Assembly (NCBI GenBank): GCA_017990865.1
Contig: JAGNNB010000152.1
Span: 1 to 7,250, forward strand
DNA length: 7,250 nucleotides
Reading direction: 5' to 3'
Origin: Lysobacteraceae bacterium
GTDB lineage: Bacteria; Pseudomonadota; Gammaproteobacteria; Xanthomonadales; Xanthomonadaceae
Shown piece after piece: positions 1 through 5,677 of the stretch. The notes below the pieces were generated by a model. The model was given only the letters and a program-made list of their open reading frames with translations. It had not been told where the DNA came from and did not search any database. A program made the position numbers and the translations under genes. Each line of letters starts with the position of its first letter. The stretch's first letter is position 1.

Positions 1-144
1 GCTGGCGCGGGCTTCGCCTGCGCGCCTGGATCGGCGGCTGGCGCGGGCTTCGCCTGCGCGCCCGGATCGGTGGCTGGCGCGGGCTTCGCTTGCGCGCCCG
101 GGTCCGCGGCTGGTGCGGGCTTCGCCTGCGCGGCCGGGTCGGCG
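1..144 (-). repeat. 36-bp tandem repeat, four visible units
   Basis: Four head-to-tail 36-bp units occupy 1-36, 37-72, 73-108 and 109-144, differing from each other by only a few bases; the first touches the edge, so the array probably continues. Each unit is exactly 12 codons of the minus-strand gene and encodes AKPAPA(A/T)DPGAQ-type sequence. Gain or loss of a unit would therefore keep the frame. The array merges into more diverged units of the same kind up to about 479, a pattern that suggests recent expansion at the left end. Confidence 0.92.
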
Positions 145-1922
145 GGTTGGCCGGCTTGCGGGCCGGGTGCCTCGTTTGGTTTTGCCGCTTGCGCGCCGGG
201 CGGTTCCGTCGGTTTCGTTGTGGGCGTCGCGGATTCGGCTGGTTTGTTCGCTTGCGCGCCCGGGGCTTCTGCGGGCTTCGCGGCTTGGGCGGTGGGCACT
301 TCGCCGCCGGGCTTGGCCGTTTGCGGGGCCGCCTCTGCGGGTTTAGCGGCCTGCGCTCCGGGCGTATCGCCCGGTTTGGTCGCCTGCGCGGTAGGCGCAT
401 CCGCCGGCTTGGCGGCGGCGCCTGGAGCATCGCCGGGTTTCGCGGCGGCCTGCGGGGCGGCGGTCTCGGCGGGTTTGGCCGTCGTCGTCGCGGAAGCGCT
501 GCCGCTCGTACCGTCTTTCGTGCCGGCGCTGGTACCGGTGCTAGCGGCGGTTGCCGTCGCCGCGGCGTTCGGGTCGCGTTTTTCGATCTTGGTGCCGCCG
601 CTCGTACCGCTGGCGCTGGCTTCGCCCTCGGTGCCGGTCTTCTCGATCTTGGTGCCGCCGGAGGTGCCGCCGCTGGCGTTGCCGGAGGCCGTGCCGCTCG
701 TGCCGGCCGTGCCCGATGCGGTTCCGCTGGCGGCGGCAGTGCCCGTGCCGGTGGTGCCCGTACCAGTAGCGTTCGTGCCGGATGTTCCGGAATGGGTACC
801 GCTGGCGTTCGCGGCGCTGCCGTCCTTGCCGGTATTCGCGGCGCCCGGAGCGGCGGTGGGGTCGGCTTTTTCGATGCGGATACCGCCGCCGGTGCCGCTG
901 CCGGAACCCGAGGCGCTGGACGATGTGGTTCCCGCAGCGGCACCCGCCGCAGCTCCCGCCGCAGCGGCGGAGCTCGCCGCCGATGCGCTCGATGTCGCCG
1001 TGCCGGAGGCGTTGGTTCCGCTGGCGTTCGCCGCTGCGGTGGCGTCGGTGGCGCCGTTCTTGCCCGAAGCGCCGGCCTGATTGGCGTTGGCTTCGACCTT
1101 CTCGATGCGGATACCGCCGCCGGTACCGCTGCCGGACGAAGCGCTCGAGGCGCCCGATGCCGCGCTGGAGGTCGTGCCGCTCGCGTTCGCGCTTCCGCTG
1201 GCATTCGCGGAGGCGTTCGCGTCGGTGGCGTCGGTGAAATTCGATTTCGCGCCGTTCTGCGCGGTATTGGCGTTCGGGTCGGTCGGCGCGCGTTCGACGC
1301 GCATGCCGCCGCCGCTCGACGACGAAGCCGTGGCGTCGGCGCTCGAGGCGGTCTCGGTTGCTGCGTTGTATTCGACGCGTTGACCGGCAGTGCCGTTCGA
1401 AGCGCGGTTCGTCGAGGCGTCGTTAGTGGCCGTATCGACGGCCTGGGCCTTCTCGAAGCGCGCGCCGCCGCCGGTACCGTTCGCGCTATCGCTATCGGCG
1501 TTCGCTTGCGCATCGTCGTAGGCGAAGCGCGCGTCCGATGCGTTCGCGGCGATGTGCGCGTTGCGCGACAGTTGCTCGTCGTACGACTGCAGAGGTTGTT
1601 GATATTGCGCGATTCTGGTCTGCGCTTGCTCCGGCGTTTCGTCGTCGATGCCGTCGTTGCCGCGGCGACGCGCGGCGATCAACCGCGACAGTTCGCCGCG
1701 CGAGAGTTTGCGTTCGCCGGCGGTCACCACCAAGCCGACCAGACCGGCGTCCATGAGTTGATCGGGATCGCCGACATCCAGCGCGGATGCGTCGAAGCTT
1801 TCGACCAGCACTTCGACCGCGCTGGCTTCTCGCGTGGAGGCGTCTTGCGGCGTCGCGCGCGGATCGAGGTCCGCGAACGAAGGCAGGGGAGCGTTGCCTT
1901 CCGGGTGTTGTCCACTGCTCAT
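1..1922 (-). CDS. Low-complexity repeat protein of unknown function (C-terminus beyond window)
   Basis: I do not recognise this protein. The reading frame begins with ATG at 1922 (AGGA about 9 nt upstream) and stays open for 640 codons to the left edge, so the C-terminus is missing. Residues 1-140 are ordinary sequence, acidic with a short basic patch (ERKLSRGELSRLIAARRRG, about 70-88), and have no signal peptide or membrane segment. Residues 141-480 are almost all Ala, Ser, Gly, Thr and Asn, punctuated by recurrent GGG-x-[RK]-[IVF]-E-[KR] motifs at about 151, 204, 268, 345, 422 and 442. Residues 482-640 are built of about 11-12-residue AKPAxAPGAQ-like units, ending in near-identical copies. 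The strand is supported by an uninterrupted frame, a sensible N-terminus, a ribosome site and ordered protein repeats; opposite-strand readings are only Arg/Gly/Ala-rich shadows. The composition suggests a disordered, extended or surface/linker protein, but nothing visible assigns a function. It is transcribed divergently from the CYTH-nagZ operon. Confidence 0.85.
   Translation of the reverse strand, partial: MSSGQHPEGNAPLPSFADLDPRATPQDASTREASAVEVLVESFDASALDVGDPDQLMDAGLVGLVVTAGERKLSRGELSRLIAARRRGNDGIDDETPEQAQTRIAQYQQPLQSYDEQLSRNAHIAANASDARFAYDDAQANADSDSANGTGGGARFEKAQAVDTATNDASTNRASNGTAGQRVEYNAATETASSADATASSSSGGGMRVERAPTDPNANTAQNGAKSNFTDATDANASANASGSANASGTTSSAASGASSASSGSGTGGGIRIEKVEANANQAGASGKNGATDATAAANASGTNASGTATSSASAASSAAAAGAAAGAAAGTTSSSASGSGSGTGGGIRIEKADPTAAPGAANTGKDGSAANASGTHSGTSGTNATGTGTTGTGTAAASGTASGTAGTSGTASGNASGGTSGGTKIEKTGTEGEASASGTSGGTKIEKRDPNAAATATAASTGTSAGTKDGTSGSASATTTAKPAETAAPQAAAKPGDAPGAAAKPADAPTAQATKPGDTPGAQAAKPAEAAPQTAKPGGEVPTAQAAKPAEAPGAQANKPAESATPTTKPTEPPGAQAAKPNEAPGPQAGQPADPAAQAKPAPAADPGAQAKPAPATDPGAQAKPAPAADPGAQAKPAP
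579..1472 (-). repeat. Dispersed GGG-x-R-I-E-K motif repeats
   Basis: Within the minus-strand gene, six copies of a short motif are separated by variable Asn/Ala/Ser/Gly/Thr linkers: GGGARFEK (1449-1472), GGGMRVER (1290-1313), GGGIRIEK (1098-1121 and 867-890), GGTKIEK (639-659 and 579-599). A degenerate relative, GQRVEY, lies around residues 180-185. The two GGGIRIEK copies and the two GGTKIEK copies are also nearly identical in DNA, which suggests pairwise segment duplication. The motif alternates basic, aliphatic and acidic residues like a short beta-strand; that structural reading is inference. Confidence 0.85.
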
Positions 1923-2152
1923 GGCGTGATCCTGTGGTCGATGCGTTCGCGCGTTAGGGCCGATGCCACGACGGCGATGCGATACGTTGGCCGGGGGAAT
2001 TGTTACGTTACCGTTAATCGCAAGGTACGACGGTTTCATGCTATCACGCGTGCGCGTCGCCGCCGATGCGTCGATGTCGCAGTTATCGCACGGCCCGACG
2101 CATGGCGCGGGGGCGGGCTACAATCCACGGCCGCAAGCAGCCGGCGTAGGCC
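1923..2152. promoter_or_regulatory. Divergent intergenic region
   Basis: These 230 bp separate the minus-strand repeat gene from the plus-strand CYTH operon and must hold both promoters. The only AT-rich patch is about 1998-2020, containing GTTAC twice in tandem followed by CGTTA (2002-2015). This is a plausible promoter or operator site for the minus-strand gene, but I could not fit a convincing -35/-10 pair on that strand. Short open readings crossing the region show no recognisable protein. Confidence 0.5.
2096..2124 (+). promoter_or_regulatory. Candidate sigma-70 promoter of the CYTH-nagZ-hpt operon
   Basis: TACAAT at 2119-2124 is a five-of-six match to the -10 consensus. Seventeen bases upstream, 2096-2101 (CGACGC) keeps only the GAC core of a -35. 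Transcription would start near 2131, giving a leader of about 22 nt before the ATG at 2153. The -10 is good and the -35 weak. Confidence 0.5.
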
Positions 2153-2686
2153 ATGGGCATCGAGATCGAACGTAAATTCCTGGTGGTCGGTGACGCTTGG
2201 CGCGCCGGCATCCACGACACGGTGCCGATGGCGCAGGGCTACATCAACGATCAGCGCGCCATGGACATCGGCGGGCAGCGCGCCTCGGTGCGGGTGCGGG
2301 TCGAAGGCGCCGACGCGCGCCTGAACATCAAATCGCGCGAGGCCGGCCACACCCGTCAGGAATTCGACTACGCGTTGCCGCTCGCCGATGCGCAGGAGTT
2401 GCTGTCGTTGTGCGTCGGCGGATTGATCCGCAAATCCAGGCATCTGTTGGATCACGGCGGTCATCGCTGGGAAATCGACGAATTCCTCGATGAGAACGCC
2501 GGTTTGATCGTCGCCGAGATCGAATTGTCCTCCGGCGACGAATGGTTCGAACGGCCCGATTGGTTGGGTATGGAAGTCACCGACAGCCTGCGCTATTACA
2601 ATCTCGCTTTGGCCTCGCGCCCGTATTCGCAATGGAGCGAACACGAACGCGCCGCGGCCGATCTGGAGTCCACACCATGCTTGTGA
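2153..2686 (+). CDS. CYTH-domain protein (triphosphate tunnel family)
   Basis: This 177-residue protein is a single CYTH domain. Members of this family hydrolyse triphosphate compounds such as inorganic tripolyphosphate or thiamine triphosphate, using a metal ion inside a beta-barrel tunnel; the exact substrate cannot be read here. The signature ExExK is E4-I-E6-R-K8. Further charged strands typical of the tunnel are VRVRV (46-50), LNIK (57-60), RQEFDY (68-73), IRKSRH (92-97), WEIDEF (106-111) and AEIEL (121-125), followed by the late EVTDSLRYYN motif (141-150). The start at 2153 puts ExExK at the extreme N-terminus, as usual; the ribosome site (GTAGG, 2146-2150) is weak and close. It is the first gene of the operon, and its last 10 bases overlap the start of nagZ, implying translational coupling. 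The cytoplasmic location is inferred from the lack of a signal. Confidence 0.92.
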   Translation: MGIEIERKFLVVGDAWRAGIHDTVPMAQGYINDQRAMDIGGQRASVRVRVEGADARLNIKSREAGHTRQEFDYALPLADAQELLSLCVGGLIRKSRHLLDHGGHRWEIDEFLDENAGLIVAEIELSSGDEWFERPDWLGMEVTDSLRYYNLALASRPYSQWSEHERAAADLESTPCL

Positions 2687-3744
2687 TCGGCGTCGCCGGT
2701 ACCGAACTCACCGCGCGCGAGCGCGACTGGCTGCGCCACGACGGTTGCGGTGGCGTCATTCTGTTCAAGCGCAATTTCGTCTCGAAAGCGCAGACCGCCG
2801 AGTTGTGCGCCGCGATCCGCGAAGCGACGCCGCGGCCGCAATTGATCTGCGTGGATCAAGAAGGCGGTCGCGTGCAGCGTTTTCGCGAGGGCTATAGCGA
2901 TTTGCCGCCGTTGGAGCGGTTCGGCCGCGCGTACGCCGCCGACCCCGTGCGCGCGCTGGCCTTGGCCGAAGAGCACGCCTGGCTGATGGCCAGCGAAGTG
3001 CGCGCCACCGGCGTGGACTTGAGTTTCGCCCCGGTGGTGGACTTGGGGCGCGGCAATCTGGCGATCGGCGATCGCGCGTTCTCCGAAAACCCCGAGATCG
3101 TGGCCGAATTCGCGCGCGCCTATGTGCGCGGCATGCACAGCGCCGGCATGGCGGCGACGATCAAGCATTTTCCCGGTCACGGTTCGGTGCGCGAAGACAC
3201 GCATTTCGACGACGCCGTGGACGACCGCTCGCTGGAGGCGATCCGCGCGCTGGATCTGGTGCCGTTCGTCGCGGGGATCGAGGCGGGCGCCGAGGCGGTG
3301 ATGCTGGCGCATGTGGTGTATCCGCAGGTCGCGCCGGAACCCGCGGGCTATTCGCCGTTTTGGATTCGCACCGTGCTGCGCGAGCAGATGGGATTTCGCG
3401 GCATCGTGTTTTCGGACGATATCGGGATGGCGGCGGCGTTTTCGGCCGGCGGCATCCAACAGCGTATCGATGCGCATTTGGATGCGGGGTGCGATGTGGT
3501 GTTGGTGTGTCATCCGGATTTGGTGGAAGAGTCGCTGGCGGCGGTCGCGGGTCGTCGCTTCGATCCGCATGCGCTGACCGGCCTGATGGGCCGCGGCACG
3601 ATGCCGTGGGATGCGCTGATGGCCGATGCGCGTTACGACGGCGCGCAAGCGCGATTGGCGGCGGAACTCGGCGGCGCGGATGCGAGCGATGCGCCGAGCG
3701 GCGTTCCGCTCAGCGGCGCCGCGATCAGCGGAGCGGCGGCATGA
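2677..3744 (+). CDS. nagZ: Beta-N-acetylhexosaminidase NagZ (glycoside hydrolase family 3)
   Basis: NagZ is a cytoplasmic enzyme of peptidoglycan recycling that removes N-acetylglucosamine from GlcNAc-anhydro-MurNAc (peptide) products; in several Gram-negative bacteria its products influence AmpC beta-lactamase induction. The 355-residue protein shows the family landmarks in order: DQEGGRV (60-66), the catalytic-loop motif KHFPGHG (163-169) with H176 in DTH as probable acid/base, and FSDDIGM (245-251) with D248 as the expected nucleophile. The start ATG at 2677 has GGAG at 2665-2668 and gives the usual MLxIGVAGTEL opening; an in-frame start further upstream would add unrelated residues. It overlaps the CYTH gene by 10 bp and hpt by 4 bp (ATGA). 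The last about 24 residues are a Gly/Ala/Ser-rich tail (SGVPLSGAAISGAAA) that looks like a dispensable extension. Confidence 0.96.
   Translation: MLVIGVAGTELTARERDWLRHDGCGGVILFKRNFVSKAQTAELCAAIREATPRPQLICVDQEGGRVQRFREGYSDLPPLERFGRAYAADPVRALALAEEHAWLMASEVRATGVDLSFAPVVDLGRGNLAIGDRAFSENPEIVAEFARAYVRGMHSAGMAATIKHFPGHGSVREDTHFDDAVDDRSLEAIRALDLVPFVAGIEAGAEAVMLAHVVYPQVAPEPAGYSPFWIRTVLREQMGFRGIVFSDDIGMAAAFSAGGIQQRIDAHLDAGCDVVLVCHPDLVEESLAAVAGRRFDPHALTGLMGRGTMPWDALMADARYDGAQARLAAELGGADASDAPSGVPLSGAAISGAAA
3696..3736 (+). promoter_or_regulatory. Alternative hairpins over the hpt ribosome-binding site
   Basis: CCGCTC at 3706-3711 can pair with GAGCGG at 3696-3701 (perfect 6-bp stem, CGTT loop) or with a second GAGCGG at 3731-3736. 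The second copy overlaps the GGAG ribosome site of hpt (3730-3733, 7 nt before its ATG). The two pairings exclude each other. Such short stems can arise by chance in GC-rich DNA, so a regulatory role is only a suggestion. Confidence 0.3.
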
Positions 3745-4325
3745 CCGCGCCGCGTTTGGCCGAAGCGCTGCGCGATGCCGATCTGTTGTTCGATCGCCGC
3801 ATGCTCGACACCGCGATCGCGCGCATCGCCGATGCGATCCGCGCGGATTATCCCGACCCGGTCGTCGCCGAAGACGGCACGCTCGAGCCGCCCCCGCTGT
3901 ACGTGACGATCATGCACGGCGGCTTGCCGTTCGCCGCGCAGCTCGCGTTCGCGCTGGGCGAACGCGGCCTGGATATGGAATTCGATTACCTGCACGCCAC
4001 GCGCTACCGGGGCAGCACGTCCGGTTCCGGTTTGGCGTGGTTGCATCGCCCCGCGACGCCGATGCGCGGGCGTCGCGTGCTGCTCGCCGACGATATTCTC
4101 GACGAAGGCCACACGCTGTTGGCGGTGAAACGCTGGTGCGAAGATCAAGGCGCTGCCGACGTGCGCGTCGCGGTGCTGGCGCGCAAAATTCACGACCGCT
4201 GCGTCGACGACATCGAAGCCGACTACATCGGCGTGGAGGTGCCGGACCGTTACGTCTTCGGTTACGGCATGGATTACCGCGAACAAGGCCGTAATTTGCC
4301 CGCGATTTATGCGTTGAAGGAGTGA
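3741..4325 (+). CDS. hpt: Hypoxanthine-guanine phosphoribosyltransferase
   Basis: This enzyme converts hypoxanthine (and usually guanine) plus PRPP to IMP (GMP) in cytoplasmic purine salvage. The 194-residue protein has the type I phosphoribosyltransferase fold. An early loop VTIMHGGLPFA (55-65) is followed by the PRPP-binding motif VLLADDILDEGHTL (113-126). ARKIHD (147-152) carries the probable base-contacting lysine K149, and the C-terminal PDRYVFGYGMDY (168-179) closes the purine pocket. The DDILDEGHTL form of the PRPP loop is the version seen in Pseudomonas/Xanthomonas-type Hpt. Its ATG overlaps the nagZ stop (ATGA), and GGAG at 3730-3733 is the ribosome site. The next gene begins 2 nt after its stop and produces hypoxanthine, which supports the substrate call. 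Guanine use is a family expectation, not something visible. Confidence 0.92.
   Translation: MTAPRLAEALRDADLLFDRRMLDTAIARIADAIRADYPDPVVAEDGTLEPPPLYVTIMHGGLPFAAQLAFALGERGLDMEFDYLHATRYRGSTSGSGLAWLHRPATPMRGRRVLLADDILDEGHTLLAVKRWCEDQGAADVRVAVLARKIHDRCVDDIEADYIGVEVPDRYVFGYGMDYREQGRNLPAIYALKE
4317..4322 (+). promoter_or_regulatory. Strong ribosome-binding site deciding the phosphorylase start
   Basis: AAGGAG at 4317-4322 lies inside the 3' end of hpt, with 5 nt to the ATG at 4328. A GTG at 4322 in the same frame overlaps this site and is therefore an unlikely start. The arrangement indicates translational coupling to hpt. Confidence 0.75.
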
Positions 4326-4327
4326 CG

Positions 4328-5110
4328 ATGAGCGACATCGCGCTCGCCATCATCGGCGGTACCGGCCTATACAAACTGACCGCGTTGGAGAACGTGGAAG
4401 GTCATCAGCCGGTCACGCGTTACGGCGCGCCGTCCGGGCCGGTGCGCATCGGTACGCTCGCCGGTCGTCGCGTCGCGTTCCTCGCGCGTCACGGCGAAGG
4501 CCATTCGGTGCCGCCGCACAAGATCAACTACCGCGCCAATCTCGCCGCGCTCAAAGCGCTCGGCGCCGGCCGCGTATTGGCGCTGAACACCGTCGGCGGC
4601 ATCGGCAAGCGCTTCGGTCCGCGCGTGTTGGCTTGCCCGGATCAAGTGATCGACTACACCTGGGGTCGCGTGTCGACGCTCTGCGAAGAGCAGGGCACCG
4701 ATGTGCTGCACGTCGATTTCGGCGACCCCTACACGCCGAGCCTGCGCGCCGAGATTCTGCGCGCCGCCGCGAAGGCGAACGTCGCGGTGGTCGACGGCGG
4801 TTGCTACGGCGCCACCCAGGGGCCGCGTTTGGAGACGAAAGCCGAAATCGCGCGCATGCGTCGCGACGGCTGCGATCTGGTCGGTATGACCGGGATGCCC
4901 GAAGCGGGGTTGGCCCGCGAATTGGGTTTGGATTACGTCTGTTTGGCGATCGTGGCGAACTGGGCGGCCGGCGCCGGCCCCGACCCGGACGAGCAGATCA
5001 CGCTCGCCGAGGTGTTGGCGAATGTCGACGCCGCCAGCGCCGGATTGGCGCCGCTGCTGGATGCGATGCTGATGGACGCGATCCTGCTGGACGCGACGCA
5101 GCGCGGCTGA
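4328..5110 (+). CDS. S-methyl-5'-thioinosine phosphorylase (MTAP/PNP family)
   Basis: A 260-residue purine nucleoside phosphorylase of the MTAP/PNP family. Landmarks are the phosphate loop IIGGTGLY (8-15), RHGEGHSVPPHKINYRAN (54-71), LNTVGGIG (86-93), ATQGPRLETKAEI (162-174) and MTGMPEAGLARELGL (187-201). At the base-specificity site the protein reads IVANWAAG (208-215). MTAPs that use adenine have Asp residues in this region, whereas an Asn (N211 here) resembles 6-oxopurine enzymes. With hpt directly upstream, I infer cleavage of methylthioinosine to hypoxanthine and methylthioribose-1-phosphate, as in the Pseudomonas aeruginosa enzyme, rather than direct MTA cleavage. A separate MTA deaminase would be needed elsewhere. 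The C-terminus carries a small internal repeat (LLDAMLMDAILLDA) that may extend it beyond usual family length. It is the last gene of the operon; no T-tract terminator follows it. Confidence 0.88.
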   Translation: MSDIALAIIGGTGLYKLTALENVEGHQPVTRYGAPSGPVRIGTLAGRRVAFLARHGEGHSVPPHKINYRANLAALKALGAGRVLALNTVGGIGKRFGPRVLACPDQVIDYTWGRVSTLCEEQGTDVLHVDFGDPYTPSLRAEILRAAAKANVAVVDGGCYGATQGPRLETKAEIARMRRDGCDLVGMTGMPEAGLARELGLDYVCLAIVANWAAGAGPDPDEQITLAEVLANVDAASAGLAPLLDAMLMDAILLDATQRG

Positions 5111-5189
5111 GCGTCGGTCGCCGGCCATGCCCGCGTCGATGTCCGGGCTGACGTCCCGGCCGACGTCTGGGGCCGGGTCGCCCGCCCTC

Positions 5190-5217
5190 TTGCAAGGCCG
5201 ATCCGCTCAGGCATACT
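5190..5217 (+). promoter_or_regulatory. Candidate promoter of the cold-shock gene
   Basis: TTGCAA at 5190-5195 and CATACT at 5212-5217 are spaced by 16 bp; each matches four of six consensus bases. A start near 5224 would give a leader of about 70 nt before csp. The rest of the 5111-5293 gap holds no gene I can support. Confidence 0.45.
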
Positions 5218-5227
5218 CCGCTTGCGT

Positions 5228-5244
5228 CGGGGTGCGAGGCCCCG
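5228..5244 (+). other. Possible 5' leader hairpin of the cold-shock mRNA
   Basis: CGGGG (5228-5232) and CCCCG (5240-5244) form a 5-bp all-GC stem with a 7-nt loop. If the proposed promoter is right, the hairpin sits at the extreme 5' end of the csp transcript, where it could affect mRNA stability or cold-dependent folding. The stem is visible; its role is inferred. Confidence 0.35.
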
Positions 5245-5293
5245 TGCGCGGATGCACAACACTCAGGCCAACACCAGACGAGGTTCGAGGAAT

Positions 5294-5500
5294 ATGCCGT
5301 ACGGAACAGTGAAGTGGTTCAATGATGCAAAGGGATTTGGGTTCATCGCCCCGGAAGACGGAAGCCCCGACGTGTTCGTGCATTTCTCCGCGATCAGCGC
5401 CAAAGGCTTCCGTAGTCTGCAAGAAGGGCAGCGCGTGAGTTACGAGGTCACGACCGGGCCGAAGGGCGCGCAAGCCGCCAGCGTCACGCCGGTGGCGTAA
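5294..5500 (+). CDS. CspA-family cold-shock protein
   Basis: A 68-residue single cold-shock domain, the normal size for the family. These small beta-barrel proteins bind single-stranded RNA and DNA and act as RNA chaperones; some are cold-induced and others constitutive. The protein shows [15 protein letters not shown] (4-18), containing RNP1 (KGFGFI), and RNP2 as VFVHF (27-31), plus the conserved FSAI and EGQRVSYEV segments. The ATG at 5294 is chosen because the domain begins immediately after it; GAGG occurs at 5287-5290 and again at 5280-5283 as possible ribosome sites. In-frame starts upstream would add an arginine-rich non-conserved tail. The gene stands alone, with its own apparent promoter and a terminator at 5596-5615. 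Which csp paralogue this is, and whether it is cold-induced, cannot be told. Confidence 0.96.
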   Translation: MPYGTVKWFNDAKGFGFIAPEDGSPDVFVHFSAISAKGFRSLQEGQRVSYEVTTGPKGAQAASVTPVA

Positions 5501-5509
5501 GCGAGCGGT

Positions 5510-5571
5510 CTTCGAAAACGCGCCGCGCGCGCGTTTTTCGAGTCGCGCGTTCGAGGCATCTCCGAACGCGC
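5510..5571. repeat. Two related inverted repeats after csp
   Basis: The first inverted repeat pairs 5510-5522 with 5530-5542 (CGAAAACGCG against CGCGTTTTTCG, one bulged T, GC-rich 7-nt loop). The second is a perfect 9-bp stem, GCGCGTTCG (5545-5553) with CGAACGCGC (5563-5571), around a 9-nt loop. The arms of the two are similar to each other, so cross-pairing is also possible. Neither is followed directly by a T tract, so they are not classic terminators. They may protect the csp 3' end or be palindromic repeats. Confidence 0.6.
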
Positions 5572-5595
5572 TCCCCCAACAAGAAAGATCCCGAA

Positions 5596-5624
5596 AGCCC
5601 CGCTCAGGCGGGGCTCTTTGTGTG
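5596..5624 (+). terminator. Rho-independent terminator of csp
   Basis: AGCCCCGC (5596-5603), loop TCAG and GCGGGGCT (5608-5615) form a perfect 8-bp GC-rich stem followed by CTTTGTGTG. An A-rich run precedes it, so the element could work weakly in the other direction. It lies about 95 nt after the csp stop and insulates aidB from it. Confidence 0.88.
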
Positions 5625-5677
5625 CGCCGCGAAACTGCTAGAGTGAGCCCGCTTCCCCCGAGGCGAAGGCGACCCCG

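Noticed and set aside
1..144. CRISPR array
   Set aside because: The 36-bp units are directly contiguous with no spacers and are in-frame coding repeats.
1724..1915. Short minus-strand reading of 63 residues
   Set aside because: It is a different frame inside the start of the repeat-protein gene, has no recognisable features, and is out-competed by the frame starting at 1922.
90..2324. Long plus-strand reading of 744 residues, plus several shorter ones in the same area
   Set aside because: The products are monotonous Arg/Gly/Ala or Pro/Val/Ala strings with no domain. The frame runs into the clear CYTH gene, and the minus-strand frame with ordered protein repeats and a ribosome site explains the region.
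2542..2676. Upstream start for nagZ
   Set aside because: It would add 45 residues with no family resemblance inside the CYTH gene; the ATG at 2677 has a good ribosome site and the conserved NagZ opening.
2596..3648. Minus-strand reading of 350 residues opposite nagZ
   Set aside because: It is Arg/His/Gln-rich with no motif and is the shadow of nagZ with its intact catalytic motifs.
4322..4327. GTG start for the phosphorylase
   Set aside because: It overlaps the AAGGAG ribosome site that serves the ATG at 4328.
5149..5154. TGACGT resembling the core of an E. coli cold box
   Set aside because: It is only a partial match and lies upstream of the likely transcription start, so it would not be in the mRNA.
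5143..5159. CCGGG/CCCGG hairpin as terminator of the operon
   Set aside because: The stem has only five pairs and no T tract follows.
5222..5293. Upstream start for the cold-shock protein
   Set aside because: It would add an Arg-rich 24-residue tail not found in this family; the domain starts right after the ATG at 5294.
5618..5644. TTGTGT and TAGAGT as an aidB promoter
   Set aside because: The spacing is only 15 bp, both boxes are weak, and the first overlaps the csp terminator tail; it is not strong enough to annotate.
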